From positions 84,897,936-84,961,935 of the forward strand of contig OZ023274.1 in assembly GCA_964007475.1 (NCBI GenBank): DNA of 64,000 nucleotides, read 5' to 3'. How positions within the stretch are numbered: position 1 is the stretch's first letter; each line of letters opens with the position of its first letter. The position numbers were made by a program, and so were the translations under genes. Source of the DNA: Hybos culiciformis (lineage: Eukaryota > Arthropoda > Insecta > Diptera > Hybotidae). Shown here piece by piece: positions 52,042 to 63,624 of the stretch. Under the pieces are notes generated by a model. That model ran no database searches. It saw nothing but the letters and a program-made list of their open reading frames with translations, and was not told the DNA's origin.

Positions 52042-52396
52042 CCTAGTAAGGTGGAATGGTGAGCGTTTCGGCTGGCATTCTAGTCTAGGTAGGATTTTTC
52101 TTTTTCACGGCGACTCTAAAGTGCAAATCATTTCGACTTGTGCTGGCAGCACTTGAGATGTCAATGACAAAAATTGACAAATAACATTGTGTGAATGATG
52201 AGAATGAGATTGGAATTGGAACATAATAAACAAATATTTTTATGTTTCACGGTTTTACAAAACAAACATAACATCAAACATAGTTTTATTTTATTTAATT
52301 TTAAAAACTTTCCTAAAACATAAAAACTTAAAAACAAAATTAATATTTGAATTAAATTTTAAATATTGTTTCGAAATTTTATTAACAAATGCAAGC

Positions 52397-53933
52397 ATGA
52401 GTACTGAAAAGTCTCATTTAGAAAAAACATTAGAAAGTTTTAATGAAACTTGGTTCGATACTATTTTAAGATGTAAGTGAAATTGTGAAAGTTCGTTGCC
52501 GCATGCCGGATAAAAAATCAATATCAATAGCTACTGAAACAGCACACTGATATATTTATATAATTATCTGTATAATTATATTATGGAAGTGTCTATTTGC
52601 ACTCTCCGTGTCCGTGTAACTTTCCGTGTATTTTCCGTGTCTTTCCGTGTACACGGAACATACACGGAAAATACACGGAAACTACACTTACGCGGAGATA
52701 CACGGAATCCGTGTATTTGCGTTCGGAAAAAATCGGGGATACACGGATTTTTCGTGTATGCTCCGTGTACACGGAAGTGTGCGTATGTGTTCCGTGTACA
52801 AAAAACGTACACGGACACTTCCGTGTTATTCCGTGTACACGGAATGACACGGAAGTGTCCGGGTAAGTTTTGTGTACACGGAACACATACGCACACTTCC
52901 GTGTACACGGAGCTTACACGGAACATAAACGGAACCTAAACGGAACATACACGGAAAGTCCGTGTATCTCCGATTTTTTCCGAACGCAAATACACGGACT
53001 CCGTGTATCTCCGTGTAAGTGTATTTTCCGTGTATGTTCCGTGTACACGGAAAGACACGGAAAATACACGGAAAGTTACACGGACACGGAGAGTGCAAAT
53101 AGACACTGCCTTATATTATATTACCTTCCTATATAACCTAGTTAGTTGCCCAGAGAAATTATAAAATATAAGATGTCGTGTTCCGTACTAAAAATCCAAT
53201 GCGCCATCTCATAATTTATTATCCGTGGTAGATAGTTTGAAATTCAGTTCAATGCATTGGACTTAATATAGGGTTATCTCCGTGTCTATCGCAGAGACAA
53301 TAATATATGAGATGTCGCTTTGGATAGGTAAGGTACCTACCTACTAAACAATTTGCTTGCTTTGGAAGTATCTTTTAGTTCGTCTGCGTTGAATGCTATG
53401 CCTATATACCTATTTAATTTTTAATATATAGGTAAGTTGGTTCAATTATTCATTCAGCAAACAATTTGATGTTAATATAATTATGTACCTACCTAGATAT
53501 ACCTACAAAAATTTTTAAGTTCGTATCAAACACGATATGTACTTTATTATCTATTAGATAGGACATTCAATAAGCATGGAAGAGATCGAAGATTACAAGT
53601 ATTTGTTCTTGTAAATTGTACATAGTTATAATTAATATGATCTAATGTTTTTATGCAGCTGAAAAACTATTTTATGGTTTATAATAATATCTATTATTTT
53701 GTAGATTCATTATTCGTTGGAGCTATTTATCAATTGTTTTGTTTAGGCGCATGCATATTTCTACCTCCAACAGAGGAACCAGATGTAAGAATTTGGAAAA
53801 ACTGTATTTAAAAAAAACAATAAATGTATTACTTTGATTTTTTTAGATAAGAGATGTTAAGAGCGAAGAACCAACTTCTACAAATGGAAAAAGGCATAGA
53901 ACTAGAAAACAAGAAAAGAAAAAAAGACGCTAG
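52397..53933 (+). CDS. MANBAL: MANBAL/UPF0239 family small membrane protein
   Basis: Three short exons, 52397-52472, 53705-53784 and 53847-53933, give 80 residues in frame. Human MANBAL is 85. The family is a single-pass membrane protein of unknown function. The signature is ILRYSLFVGAIYQLFCL at residues 23-39, which matches the conserved LLRYGLFLGAIFQL of the family and forms the membrane segment. An acidic linker (PPTEEPD) and a very basic tail (KRHRTRKQEKKKRR) follow. The Lys/Arg tail may act as a membrane-retention signal, which is an inference. Intron 1 (1.2 kb) is largely occupied by the foldback element at 52585-53110. AATAAA lies at 53958. The exons are too short to be found by length alone; they are supported by family similarity and consistent splice phases. 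Confidence 0.88.
52585..53110. mobile_element. Foldback element of CCGTGTA/TACACGG units, 526 bp palindrome
   Basis: The whole element is one large inverted repeat centred near 52843. It is bounded by the exact 9-bp direct repeat TTATATTAT (52576-52584 and 53111-53119). The ends are GGAAGTGTCTATTTGCACTC and the complementary GAGTGCAAATAGACACTGCC. The arms consist of dozens of short words TTCCGTGTA and TACACGGAA in both orientations, so each arm is itself palindromic at the 12-20 bp scale. CG is far more frequent here than in the surrounding DNA. Open frames on both strands are by-products of the repeat. The GG start, 9-bp duplication and satellite-like arms are as in the element at 39453-40514. 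It lies in MANBAL intron 1. Confidence 0.85.
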
Positions 53934-54498
53934 GCCGGGCAACACTTTAATATTTTTAATAAATTTAATTTAAAATGTTTTATAATTAAGATTAAAGATA
54001 CATTTTATTCCTCAGTTTAAGTGGAAAACGTATAATGCAAATAATTTTTTAGAGTTTAAAAAAAAATTCAAATAATACTCAAAGGACTGCAATAAATATT
54101 TATTAATAAATACCTGTTGATGCTGTTATCAAAATAATGTTTGTACATTTCGGAATACTAACCGCTTCTTGTGAATTATTTGAAAAAAAAAATGCAATTC
54201 CATTAGCATAAAAGACTATGTAATTATAGTTATGAGAAATGAACTTAAGTTTGGTTCTATAATAGTGACAAACTGTTGAGATTCAGCATTGAAAATAATG
54301 AGTTACCGAACAAAAAAAAGCTGTAATTGAGTTCTTGTTAAATGTAATTGAACTCCAAATTCTACATTGTCGATTTTAAGGACATAAATCTAACATTAAG
54401 TTATAAAAGGAAATTATTGTTATTTTTAATGCATCTTAACTATTTACTCAAATAAATATAGAACAATTTATGCCATAAGTCTATATATGTAGGTAACC

Positions 54499-54505
54499 TA
54501 TAAAA
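54499..54505 (+). promoter_or_regulatory. Possible TATA box of the orphan exon at 54648
   Basis: TATAAAA at 54499-54505, followed 32 bases later by TCAAGT (54531), an imperfect insect initiator. TATA-like words are frequent in AT-rich DNA. The only support is the matching spacing and the signal-peptide-like exon 117 bases downstream. Confidence 0.25.
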
Positions 54506-54647
54506 AGAGCTAGGTACGTACATAAATTCTTCAAGTATTCCGACAAGCAATATTTTTGAACACAATATCTCTGCAACTGATTTACATACTGTAATTTTAA
54601 TTTTCAGATTTTGTTTGTGCGTATACATTTTGTTTGTGAATAAAAAA

Positions 54648-54710
54648 ATGAAATTAATAACTTTCTTGTTCGCCTTTATTTTTCTAAATTATTGTAATTT
54701 CAAGCTGAAT
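54648..54710 (+). other. Possible orphan first exon encoding a signal peptide
   Basis: The ATG at 54648 opens MKLITFLFAFIFLNYC, a basic residue followed by a hydrophobic core, as in a signal peptide. After 21 codons there is a consensus donor, AAT|GTAAGT. If not spliced, the frame ends three codons later. A possible core promoter is at 54499. No continuation exon can be assigned with confidence; an open phase-0 stretch after an acceptor at about 55603 is one weak candidate. It may be chance. Confidence 0.25.
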
Positions 54711-54795
54711 GTAAGTTAATTTATTCACCTCTTAAAATGAAAAACGTTTTTTTTTTCTACTAAATTTAAAATTAATATTTTTTTGATTTCCAAAC

Positions 54796-55143
54796 CTAAT
54801 TCACCCTTTTTTGTCTTTCAAGTAAACGTCGCTCACGTTCATACTCCTTCATTCTGAGAACATAATCATCATATTCACAATTTAGGTAATCATGTTTCTC
54901 ATGATGACATTTATAAACGAAAGGCCAAACATCTGTACGGCAAGCTCGATACGTTATTAATTTATGAGCACAATAATCTCGATCTTCTAATGGAATCCTA
55001 GCTGATTCCATTTCTGCTTGGGTAGCAATCATTACTCGTTCTGCTCGAGGACTATCAAATCCCATTGCTGGATTAAACGACGGGCCCTTCAAAGGGTGCG
55101 GAACAACATCTGGTTTCGTGTACAGAGCGTAGGCATTCCCCAT
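54796..55143 (-). CDS. NDUFB7: NADH dehydrogenase 1 beta subcomplex subunit 7 (B18)
   Basis: A single coding exon on the minus strand, 115 residues (human 137). NDUFB7 is an accessory subunit of mitochondrial complex I on the intermembrane-space side and is imported by the MIA40 disulfide pathway. The twin CX9C motifs are intact: C58 to C68 (CAHKLITYRAC) and C79 to C89 (CHHEKHDYLNC). Between them is the conserved RTDVWPFVYKC. The tail is a charged coiled-coil-like helix (MKEYERERRLLERQKR). The N-terminus begins MGN; the mammalian protein is N-myristoylated at this glycine and the same may hold here. A splice acceptor-like TTTTTATAG just before the ATG suggests a 5' untranslated intron. Head to head with GMPPA. 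Confidence 0.95.
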   Translation of the reverse strand: MGNAYALYTKPDVVPHPLKGPSFNPAMGFDSPRAERVMIATQAEMESARIPLEDRDYCAHKLITYRACRTDVWPFVYKCHHEKHDYLNCEYDDYVLRMKEYERERRLLERQKRVN

Positions 55144-55937
55144 TTCTATAAAAAAAATAAATAATTATAGAAATAAAATATTATTTTTTTTAAATTAAAT
55201 TTTTTTTTACAAAAAGTCTTGTTAGATAATTTCCAGATGTTTTTGACAGTTATCTATTAATGACGGTTGTTGGTGGCTGACAAGCTATTTAATAGACTTG
55301 TCAGTCGCGCATTACCTATTTGAAAATTTTGTGATTTGAAATTGCTGTTCACACTAAGAATTTTTCTAAACAGGGTTAATTTTGTTGGTTTTTTTTAATT
55401 TTTTTTTTGTTAAATTTCTAAATAAAAATTAGTGAATAAAATTTAATCAAATATAATTTTAAAAATGTATAAAAAAATACCATAGGTAAGTGAATTTATT
55501 ATTTTAAAACTAAAAATTCGAAAAATAAAAATACACAAATAAACCGTATCACTAATAACATAGAAATTTTATATGACAGAAACTAAAGCTACATAAGTTT
55601 TAGGTACGACTACATAATGTTACTTCGTGTGGACGTATTATAAAAAGCTATTGTGAATTATTTATGGTAACTTTTTTGTTTTTCATTTTCTTATCAGTAG
55701 TCAACGTAGTCAGTACAGTAGTAGTAGTGAAGAAAAGATAAATAACAAATTACAAAATTTTGAGACCGAGAAACGTCAACAATATATTCTGACAAATTCT
55801 TTTTTTGTTTGTCGATAGACAAAGTTATTTCGTTTCATTTCAAGATCAAGACAAGTCGAGAAATTTAATTGAAATTTGAGATAAATTAGATAGATTTCTT
55901 TTGTTAGGTAGTTAAGTAGACCAGCAATATTTAAGAA
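55144..55937. promoter_or_regulatory. Shared 5' region of NDUFB7 and GMPPA
   Basis: About 795 bases separate the two divergent start codons, so the promoters lie close together or overlap. On the plus strand there is TATAAAA at about 55639 and several TCAGT-type initiator words near 55694-55720. None is decisive. Confidence 0.4.
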
Positions 55938-57455
55938 ATGTTGAAGGCGGTAATTTTGGTCGGTGGTCCACAAAAAGGTAACGTAGTTGAAACTTAATTT
56001 TTTTTAACTTACCTAGGTATACCGTACATAAAATAAATTAAAAAAAAAAGTTTATAATTTTAGGAACGCGGTTTCGTCCATTGAGTTTAGATACTCCGAA
56101 ACCGTTATTTCCTGTAGCTGGACGACCTATTGTTCAACATCATATTGAAGCTGCCTTAAAAGTGAAAGAATTAAAAGAGATTTTAATTATTGGCTATTAT
56201 TCAGTTGCTCAAATGGAGCAGTTCGTTAGTGATATGCAAAACTTGTATAATGTCAATATTAGATATTTACAAGAATTTACATCATTGGGAACTGCCGGAG
56301 GCATGTATCATTTTCGTGATCAAATAAGAAGTGGAAACCCGAAAGCATTTTTTGTGTTAAATGGTGACGTTTGTTCTGATTTTCCATTACAGCAATTATA
56401 TGATTTTCATAATACGAGACTTACGGAACCATTAATAACAATAATGAGTACTGAAGCAACTCGCCAGCAATCTCTCCACTACGGTTGTTTGGTTTTTAAT
56501 CGTGAAACTGGTTCTGTTTCACATTATGTAGAAAAACCTAGTTCATACGTGTCTACATTCATTAATTGCGGAGTTTATGTTTGTTCAACAGAAGTTTTTC
56601 CAAAATTAGCTACAATATTTCATTCAAGAGAATTAGAGTTTTGTGTTGGGAATGGCTTAAATGGAAGTAACGGTCGTGATCAGGGCTACATCGAATGGGA
56701 ACGGGAAGTTTTAACTCCACTAGCTGGAACAGAAAAATTATTCGCGTTACCTGTATCAAATTGGTGGTCTCAATTGAAAACAGCTGGTTCAGCAATTTAC
56801 GCTAATCGCCATTATTTAGGTAAATATCTGAATGATTGAAAGTTATATACAGTGATTGTATTATAATATTTTATAATTATATTTTTTTAACTTCAGAGCT
56901 ATATAAAAAGACGCACCCAGAACGTTTGGCTAATACCGGTGTTAAAACTGAAAATGATAGTGGCAGATTGATTTGCACAATAATACCAGACGTATATATT
57001 CATCCATCAGCATCAGTGCATCCAACAGCAGTTATAGGGCCAAATGTTTCTATTGGTGCCAATGTTCAAGTTGGACCTGGAGTTCGTATTAAAGAAACTA
57101 TTGTTTTAGAGAATGCTATCATTCAAGATCATACTTTAGTATTGCACAGCATTATTGGACGTGGTTCAACTATTGGCTGTTGGGCTAGAGTAGAAGGAAC
57201 TCCACAAGATCCTGATCCGAATAAGCCTTTTGCTAAAATGGAAAATCCTCCATTGTTCAATTCGGAAGGAAAACTAAATCCTTCAATAACTATTTTAGGT
57301 AAAAAACTTATTATTTTAATGTGTTTTTTTTAAACAAAAACAAAATAATTTTAGGATGCTCCGTTACCGTGCCATCAGAAAAAATATTGCTTAACTCAAT
57401 TGTACTTCCACATAAAGAATTAAGCAGAAATTTTAAAAATGAAATCATTTTGTAA
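55938..57455 (+). CDS. GMPPA: Mannose-1-phosphate guanylyltransferase regulatory subunit alpha
   Basis: Four exons, 55938-55977, 56064-56819, 56897-57298 and 57355-57455, with matching phases; 432 residues (human 420). GMPPA is the regulatory partner of the catalytic GMPPB. The complex makes GDP-mannose in the cytosol, and GMPPA binds GDP-mannose to feed back on the enzyme. The nucleotidyltransferase domain comes first, with [20 protein letters not shown] at the N-terminus, [15 protein letters not shown], and [14 protein letters not shown] left-handed beta-helix of hexapeptide repeats follows ([20 protein letters not shown] and on to [13 protein letters not shown]). The C-terminus, [13 protein letters not shown] to EIIL, is typical of GMPPA. 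AATAAA is at 57500. Confidence 0.96.
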
Positions 57456-58334
57456 TTGTTTTTTAATTTAAGTTTCTTTTTTAATTTTTTTTATCGTTAA
57501 ATAAAATTATATGGCACATAATATCGTTTAATTAATGATACACATAATATCGTTTAACAGGCATAATTGATTTTTGCTTTGGATTAGGACAAAGTTTAAT
57601 TCTTTGTTTTTATTGTAAAATATTATTCTTTAATGTATGTCCGTATTAGATAAGTCCACTTTTAATAAAAAATGAGATTAATATAGCCTTCAATTGTAGA
57701 ACCTAGGTAAAAGGATAAAAAAATAAAAATAAATGTGGAGAAAAAACATTTAGAGAACACTTGTAGAATATTTTTTATAATGCGAAGAATATACAATTCA
57801 ATTTCGTCGTAAATTAATTCTCTAGTCTGTGATTAAAACCCCAAAAAATTTGTATGAATTTATATTTTGTGCTGGGGGTCTACTATTTAACTTTCTACTT
57901 TCGCATGAAGATCCGAAAGTAGAATCCGAAAATTGATAAAATCAGTATACTATCAAAGCAACGTATTGATCAAAAAACAAATGTCAATATAAAATACCTT
58001 TCAAAACTATTTATTATTTTTTGTAGAAGGTCCGTATGACTGTATAAGGAATTGGTTTTATTTATTTCATCAATATTAAATTAGTATCTATCTCATAGTT
58101 TATACTTCGACCAAAATAAAAAATTTCAGGAACATTTTTTTCCAGAATATAATAAAAATTTCGGATTTTTATATATTTTATATATTGTGTTCTATATAAT
58201 ATTGAATTCTGTGGGATTTATAGGTATATTAATTTTTTCCCAACTAAAATTCAAATTAGTATTTAAAATTATAACAGTACACAGTGACTTGCATTTTTAT
58301 AATGAAAATCTACAATTTATATTAAAAAAAAATA

Positions 58335-59026
58335 AGTAAAAACGAGTTTTCCAAAAAACTGAGGACAGGCCGCATGAAAAAGTAGAAAATAACTTTTTCT
58401 TCACACACAGAGGTGTACTCAGATTTTTTGATTGGGACGTAAGTGATTTGATTCATGAATATTCAAGAGAAATGTCCCAAGGGACTGTTCACATATTACG
58501 TAACGCTTTTTTTGCCGTTTTTTAACCCCCCCCCCCCCCCCCATAGTAACAGATCGTAACAAATTGCGATGATTTTTTTTATAAAAAGGCGGAAATTTGG
58601 TTACATAACATTTTTATAAACACCCCCTCCCCCGTCGTAACAAACCGTAACCGAAAGTAATGATGCCAGTTGATAGGGAACTTGATCCTGCATAATTTAG
58701 AAAACTTTTTTACCGGAAAATTTTCCGGAAAAGTCGGAAAATTCCGGAAAATTTTTTCGGAAAAGTCAGAAAACTTTGCATTTTTCCTAAAACGGATTTA
58801 TCACTACTCAAATTTGTACCAAATTTTCAAATGATTTTTCCCGATTTTCCGGGTTTTCCATGGAAATTTCCGCTTCAAATTTTGATAGCTTCAATTGTCA
58901 CGCGACATGAACCTGTGTGCCAAATTTCAGCTCGCTGTGATGACGAAAAGTGGGTCTACGAGAGTGTCGAAAATAGTAAAGAAATATGACAAATTACTTT
59001 ACGAGTTAATAAGAATTGTGTCCTCA
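58335..59026. repeat. Dispersed repeat, copy B, interrupted
   Basis: In reverse orientation this follows the order of copy A at 20788-21715. 59026-58690 matches the TTCATGTCGCGTGACAATTG and CCATGGAAA part and the TTTTCCGGAAAA-rich part. 58480-58335 matches the right arm of copy A's terminal inverted repeat. Between them, at 58484-58690, is unrelated sequence that looks inserted. Open frames across the repeat are not convincing genes. Confidence 0.65.
58484..58690. mobile_element. Insertion with GGGACTGTTCACATATTACG end and poly-C run
   Basis: It begins GGGACTGTTCACATATTACG, followed by TAACGC and, after TTTTTTAA, a pure C run of about 18. It then has GTAACAGATCGTAAC and later CCCCCTCCCCC and GTAACAAACCGTAACC. 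A terminus of this wording is familiar from common short insect interspersed repeats, but I cannot name the superfamily. The right boundary is approximate. Confidence 0.45.
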
Positions 59027-60203
59027 AAAAAAAAAATGAATTTTAAACCTCATATATTTTCAAATTTTTTCATAGATTTTACGGATTTTACACAAAAAAT
59101 TCTTAGATATCCCTACCCTACTAAAACTAAACAATCTCATTTTGGGTCAGCATTGCTAGAAGTTGACAGGTCTATGTTACATTTTCGAACAGACTTGCGT
59201 AAACTTTATGTGAGTAGTGAAATGCACCATTGCTTATCAAAAAAATTAAAAAATAAGCAAAAAAAGAGGATTTATTTGCAATTATGGCATTATGGTGACT
59301 CGATTTTATTATGAAAAATAAATAAATGAAAATTATATTCTCCTTTTTTATAATTTAGTTGATTTTCAGTCACCATCGAACCGCCATGCGAATGCGAATA
59401 TCCTCGTAGCAGTTTTTATTTAGTTATACTGAAATTTGAATTATTTGCACAATAAAATGTTTATTTTTTAAACAATTAAATTTTATTCAATTAATTAGTG
59501 GACTTTATTGAAAAATTATAATTGGCGGGTGCGTGAAAATTTATCGATAAAATGCATTTAGCATTTCGTAGATTAACGTACCTATAAAGACTTTGGTTGG
59601 TCATATTTCTGAAACAGGGTGTTTCCTCCAAAAAGTGCCTTGGTTTTGGGAGCTAACCGCCTTTTACCCTCAACCAAGTTTCAGTCAAATCGAACTGAAC
59701 TGCACCCAAACTGAAGAGTTTATCTAAATAGGTACTTTTGTTTTCATACCTATATAATTCTTCGTTGTGCGCACGTCACCACTTTCAAACTAAAAAGGAA
59801 GGATTTTATGAAAGTAACCAGCGAGCAGTAAGGACATATTACCAAAGCACAAGTTGGTGAGATTTCTGATTTTGTTAAAAGGAGTCTTATACAATTTTAG
59901 ATTAAATTGATTCAGTTTAATAATTTTGGAACAATAAAAAAAATTTTTTTGGTCGGAAAATTTACCTTTCCTTGGTGAAACCATATTGAAATAAACATAA
60001 CATAGTCCCAATTACGAATAAAATAATCTTGAATTTCAGCTCCAAACAAATATATATATTATATAAATATTTTGTAACCTGTGATGATTTTGTTTCTTTT
60101 TCTTTTACTCATAAAATGTCCATAAAAAAAGCATACAATTAAAATGAGAAGAATTTTATTTTATAGTTGGCAGATTGTTAATAAGAGTTTTATTAGTCTG
60201 TGG

Positions 60204-60238
60204 TATAAAAAGATGGTAACCTGCATGACAATTTCAGT
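60204..60238 (+). promoter_or_regulatory. Possible orphan core promoter: TATA box plus initiator
   Basis: TATAAAA at 60204-60210 and TCAGT at 60234-60238, the classic insect initiator, at about the right spacing (30 bases). The nearest ATG downstream (60336) opens only a short frame. I found no gene that clearly uses it, so it may be chance or the remains of a mobile element. Confidence 0.25.
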
Positions 60239-62140
60239 ACGAGTAATTGGTAGTAAGGTAGTCTCAGCGCAAATTACAAAAATACATTGATCGTGTGAAG
60301 TGAAGATTATCTTTATCAAAATTGTACATCAGAGTATGGATGTAAATGTGCTCCGGTCCAAAATAACTTTCCTGAAAGATGAAAGTTATCCCTCTTAATA
60401 TGAATTTGAACTCTGTAGATCGTATAACGGAGCTCCGGCCAAAATTAAAAATTTTTCTTTGATCGATAAAAAACCTTCCGTTGAAATGAAGTTTGAAATT
60501 TTGAGAATGTGGAAAGATTTAATGGTTTAATGGGTTGATCGCAACAGCTTGGAAACAACTATACTATACATTGCACCGAAAGGCGTTTTTTTTATAGGGA
60601 AACTTCCCTCCCATGAAATTTGAGAATATTTTAGCCTGAAGTCGCGACTAAAAAAAATTAATTCGAATTTTGTCAGTTGTTAATTTTTTTTCTTTTGCGC
60701 ATAAAAAAAGTAAATTGATAAAAAAAATAATTAACCGATAATTATTTGGCTGCAAATTTTTGGTAAAGTAATAGCGAAATGGCTAAAAATAAAAAATTTT
60801 CAAAACGACATAGAATCTGTAGATATTATGTGGTTTAATGATGATAATAATATTGTTTTATATCAAGTTAAGTATTATTTGCTTGCAATTTTAACGATAT
60901 AAAATAAATTGGAAAAGTATTTTAAACAAAACTACTTTTACTTTGTAATTTACTTGCTTTAAAGCTACAGGCACTATACTTTTAAAAAAATTTAAAGATA
61001 TTAGAAACGGTTCCATCCAAACCAATCGATCTATATAAAATTGAGTAGTCAAATTTAGTTTTAAAAATTTTAAGACAATAAAAGTCTATATATTATATTA
61101 AAGAAATTTGCCAAATGAAGCTATGCCTTTACCAACGAACATAATTTAATAGATTTTTATATATTTATACAGATACGTGAAGAAATTTTCATACTTTTAG
61201 GTACCGATACGACTTTGTTTCTGAATCAAATTGGATACTTTTTTGTGATACGGTTACCATTAGTAGAAGGGTAAAATAAAAAAAAAGTTTTTGTCTTCAT
61301 AGTTAAAATGATAGTGAAAAACTTTTCTTTCAGTATCAATTACGACTTTGTATCGAAACCAAAACGGATGTTTTTTTATGTAACGGTTTTCGGGTACGGT
61401 CATGTTATAAACATCACTCGATTAATAAAAATTATAAGAATTAAAAATATTAGAAGTTAATTAATATCCGTATGTTACATCTTACATCCTATTTCTTTTT
61501 TCCAAGTTATTCCACTTATTTCAGTAGAGTACTTGTACTTGTACCTATGCAACTACATCTAATTTATGTAAATTGTATATCGAATGTATAGTTTCAAATT
61601 CTTTGCAGTGTTTTAGATTACTCTATCTTTTAGTTCTTTTTTTTACTATAGCAAGTAAGTAGCTTTAAAAACTAGTCGAATAATCAAATATTTAAAGTAA
61701 AAGTTTTTATATAAAAAATTTCTATAGGCGTATAAAAAAACTATACCAAATATGTACATACTATCAAATTTCGGGATTTAGCCGCTCAAAAATTATGATT
61801 TTTAATTGATTGCCAGAATTTTTAAAATAATAAACCCAAATTAAAAATTTATTTTAATTTTTTTATGATTTACGTCCCTCATCTCATGAATGTTCTGACG
61901 ATTTGAATGAAGCCTTTTAGTCATGTTCCCTGCCCTCTTTAATTCTATATAGTGGTATATAATATTAGAAAATTATTTGCACACGCCTTTACGTGAAATA
62001 TGTTTTTTTTTTTTTCCTGAAAAATTTTGCTTACATCATATGAGAAATGTATTTTTTCTTTGTTTTTTTTTTTATTTTTTATTTTTAAATAAATTTCTTT
62101 TTTTATAACTATTAAACAAATCAAGTCAAAAATAATTCAT

Positions 62141-62780
62141 ATGGATATGGGTAATTCAAAACCTGTACGAAGGAAGTGTTTAGTAGAGCGTGTTGGAGAT
62201 GCAAAATTTTGTTGTACTCATTTTAAACTTTATGTTTCGTGTGAAAATCACATCAAAAAAAATTATCGAGATGTGTGTTTAAACTTTATAGACCCGCGCA
62301 AAGTCTTAGCATTAAAAAAAAAAAAAAATTACAAGAACATTTAGGAATATTTAAAAAGTCCAAGTCTTCTGAAGTTTCTACCAATTTGGTTCAGAAATTT
62401 TTTGATTACTCCAGAAACATATCAAATAGAGGGTGCTGTTAAAGAATTTGCAAAAAATTCCGAAAAGAATGGTTTCGATTTCAATAATCAACCTTTATGT
62501 AAATTTGTAAAAAAAATCGATAATCAGTGTCATCTGTTAACCAAAAAGAAGAAAAGTTCAGTTTTTTTCATTATTATGCTCCTTTCGTTTGACTGAAGAA
62601 AGGAACTTTATTATAAGTTTTTTTTTTGACGGTTGCGATGTGATGCTCAGAATCATAATTCTATTCTGCCAGAAATGATATTATATTTCTTAAAAACATC
62701 GAAAAGTGTAGAGGAGATATCGCTTAGATTTTTTGAAGTAATCCAGGGTCACAGTGAATACGATTCTCCTAATATCACTA
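62141..62780 (+). pseudogene. Decayed coding-like sequence, unidentified
   Basis: Protein-like text appears in pieces across frames. A 67-codon frame starts at 62141 with a Cys/His-rich part (RKCLVERVGDAKFCCTHF) and runs into an A homopolymer. A shifted frame then reads LQEHLGIFKKSKSSEV. The original frame resumes at 62402 (TPETYQIEGAVKEF). Near 62650-62760 there is more (ILPEMILYFLKTSKSVEE). The frame changes at A runs and scattered stops suggest an old coding sequence, most likely from a mobile element given the hAT-like end at 63694. I do not recognise the family. Confidence 0.35.
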
Positions 62781-63624
62781 TTTTTTAAGATATGTCAGTA
62801 GCTGGCGATATTTTTATTCTCAGGCAGTTGCATATTAAAATCATTAAGGTTCAAGAATTTCTTTGACTTTAAATCATGTTCCTGAGATCTAAGAATTTTG
62901 GCTGTGAAAAAAGATGGTTCTCGTTATGCTTTATATAAATAAATAAATAAGATAATTGTACTAGTACTAATACACATTGTGATGCAAATTTAACACCATC
63001 AAATTCAATGATGTTAGATGATTGGATGAAATAATGGGCTGAATTTGAATAATCAAGCACTTCAATGTAGAAGGAGAAAAGCAGCTAATGAAGCAATAAT
63101 AAATGTAAAAAATGTTATTTCTTTAATCAAGCATTAGTTGTTAAAATACTTATTTTAAATGTTTACAAATAAATAAATAAATAAAATTGAGCAAAAATTT
63201 TTAAAACGCTTTTTTATAAAGACCGGCAAAACAAAAGAAAAGTATGAACAAAATTTTTCTATATTAAAATGTACGTGAACTAATAAACAACTTTAATAAT
63301 ATGGAATGCTTTCTTTAATTCATATAAATATCTCTTTTGGGCACCAGACTGCTGGACTCGTTTTGGTACTTACCATTTAAAATTATCAATAATTCACCAA
63401 AAGCAAAAACCAATTTCAACCGTAAACAATAACGAAACACGAAATTGACTTTGAAGGAAATAAACAGAGTCTACTATTAATTAAAACTCCACTAAAATAA
63501 TCTACAAAATAATCTTATGTGAATTTGCACAATCTAAGATTTTTCTGTTTTAACAGAGTTAAAGGTAGCAAGCAGACAAGAAAATTACTTAAATATATTT
63601 TATGTAAAATAGAATTTGATTTGT

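Larger units (their letters stand above)
51179..52396. other. Divergent intergenic region between PPP2R3C and MANBAL
   Basis: 1.2 kb separating two divergent start codons. Two small inverted-repeat elements (51480-51637 and 51705-52041) occupy nearly half of it. The segment 52045-52396 just upstream of MANBAL is less AT-rich and is the likely promoter and 5' untranslated region. Confidence 0.55.
53934..54795. other. Intergenic DNA between convergent MANBAL and NDUFB7
   Basis: 3' flanks of both genes. It also contains a possible orphan first exon at 54648-54710 with an upstream TATA box, listed separately. Otherwise AT-rich and featureless. Confidence 0.5.

Noticed and set aside
52576..53136. 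Seven overlapping frames on both strands with FRV/TRN/RVHG-rich translations
   Set aside because: All are products of the CCGTGTA/TACACGG palindrome; the similar translations on both strands reflect the symmetry, not proteins.
58895..59314. A 139-codon plus-strand frame
   Set aside because: Its first part lies in the dispersed repeat and its second part has no recognisable domain or splice context; lysine-rich text is expected by chance in this base composition.
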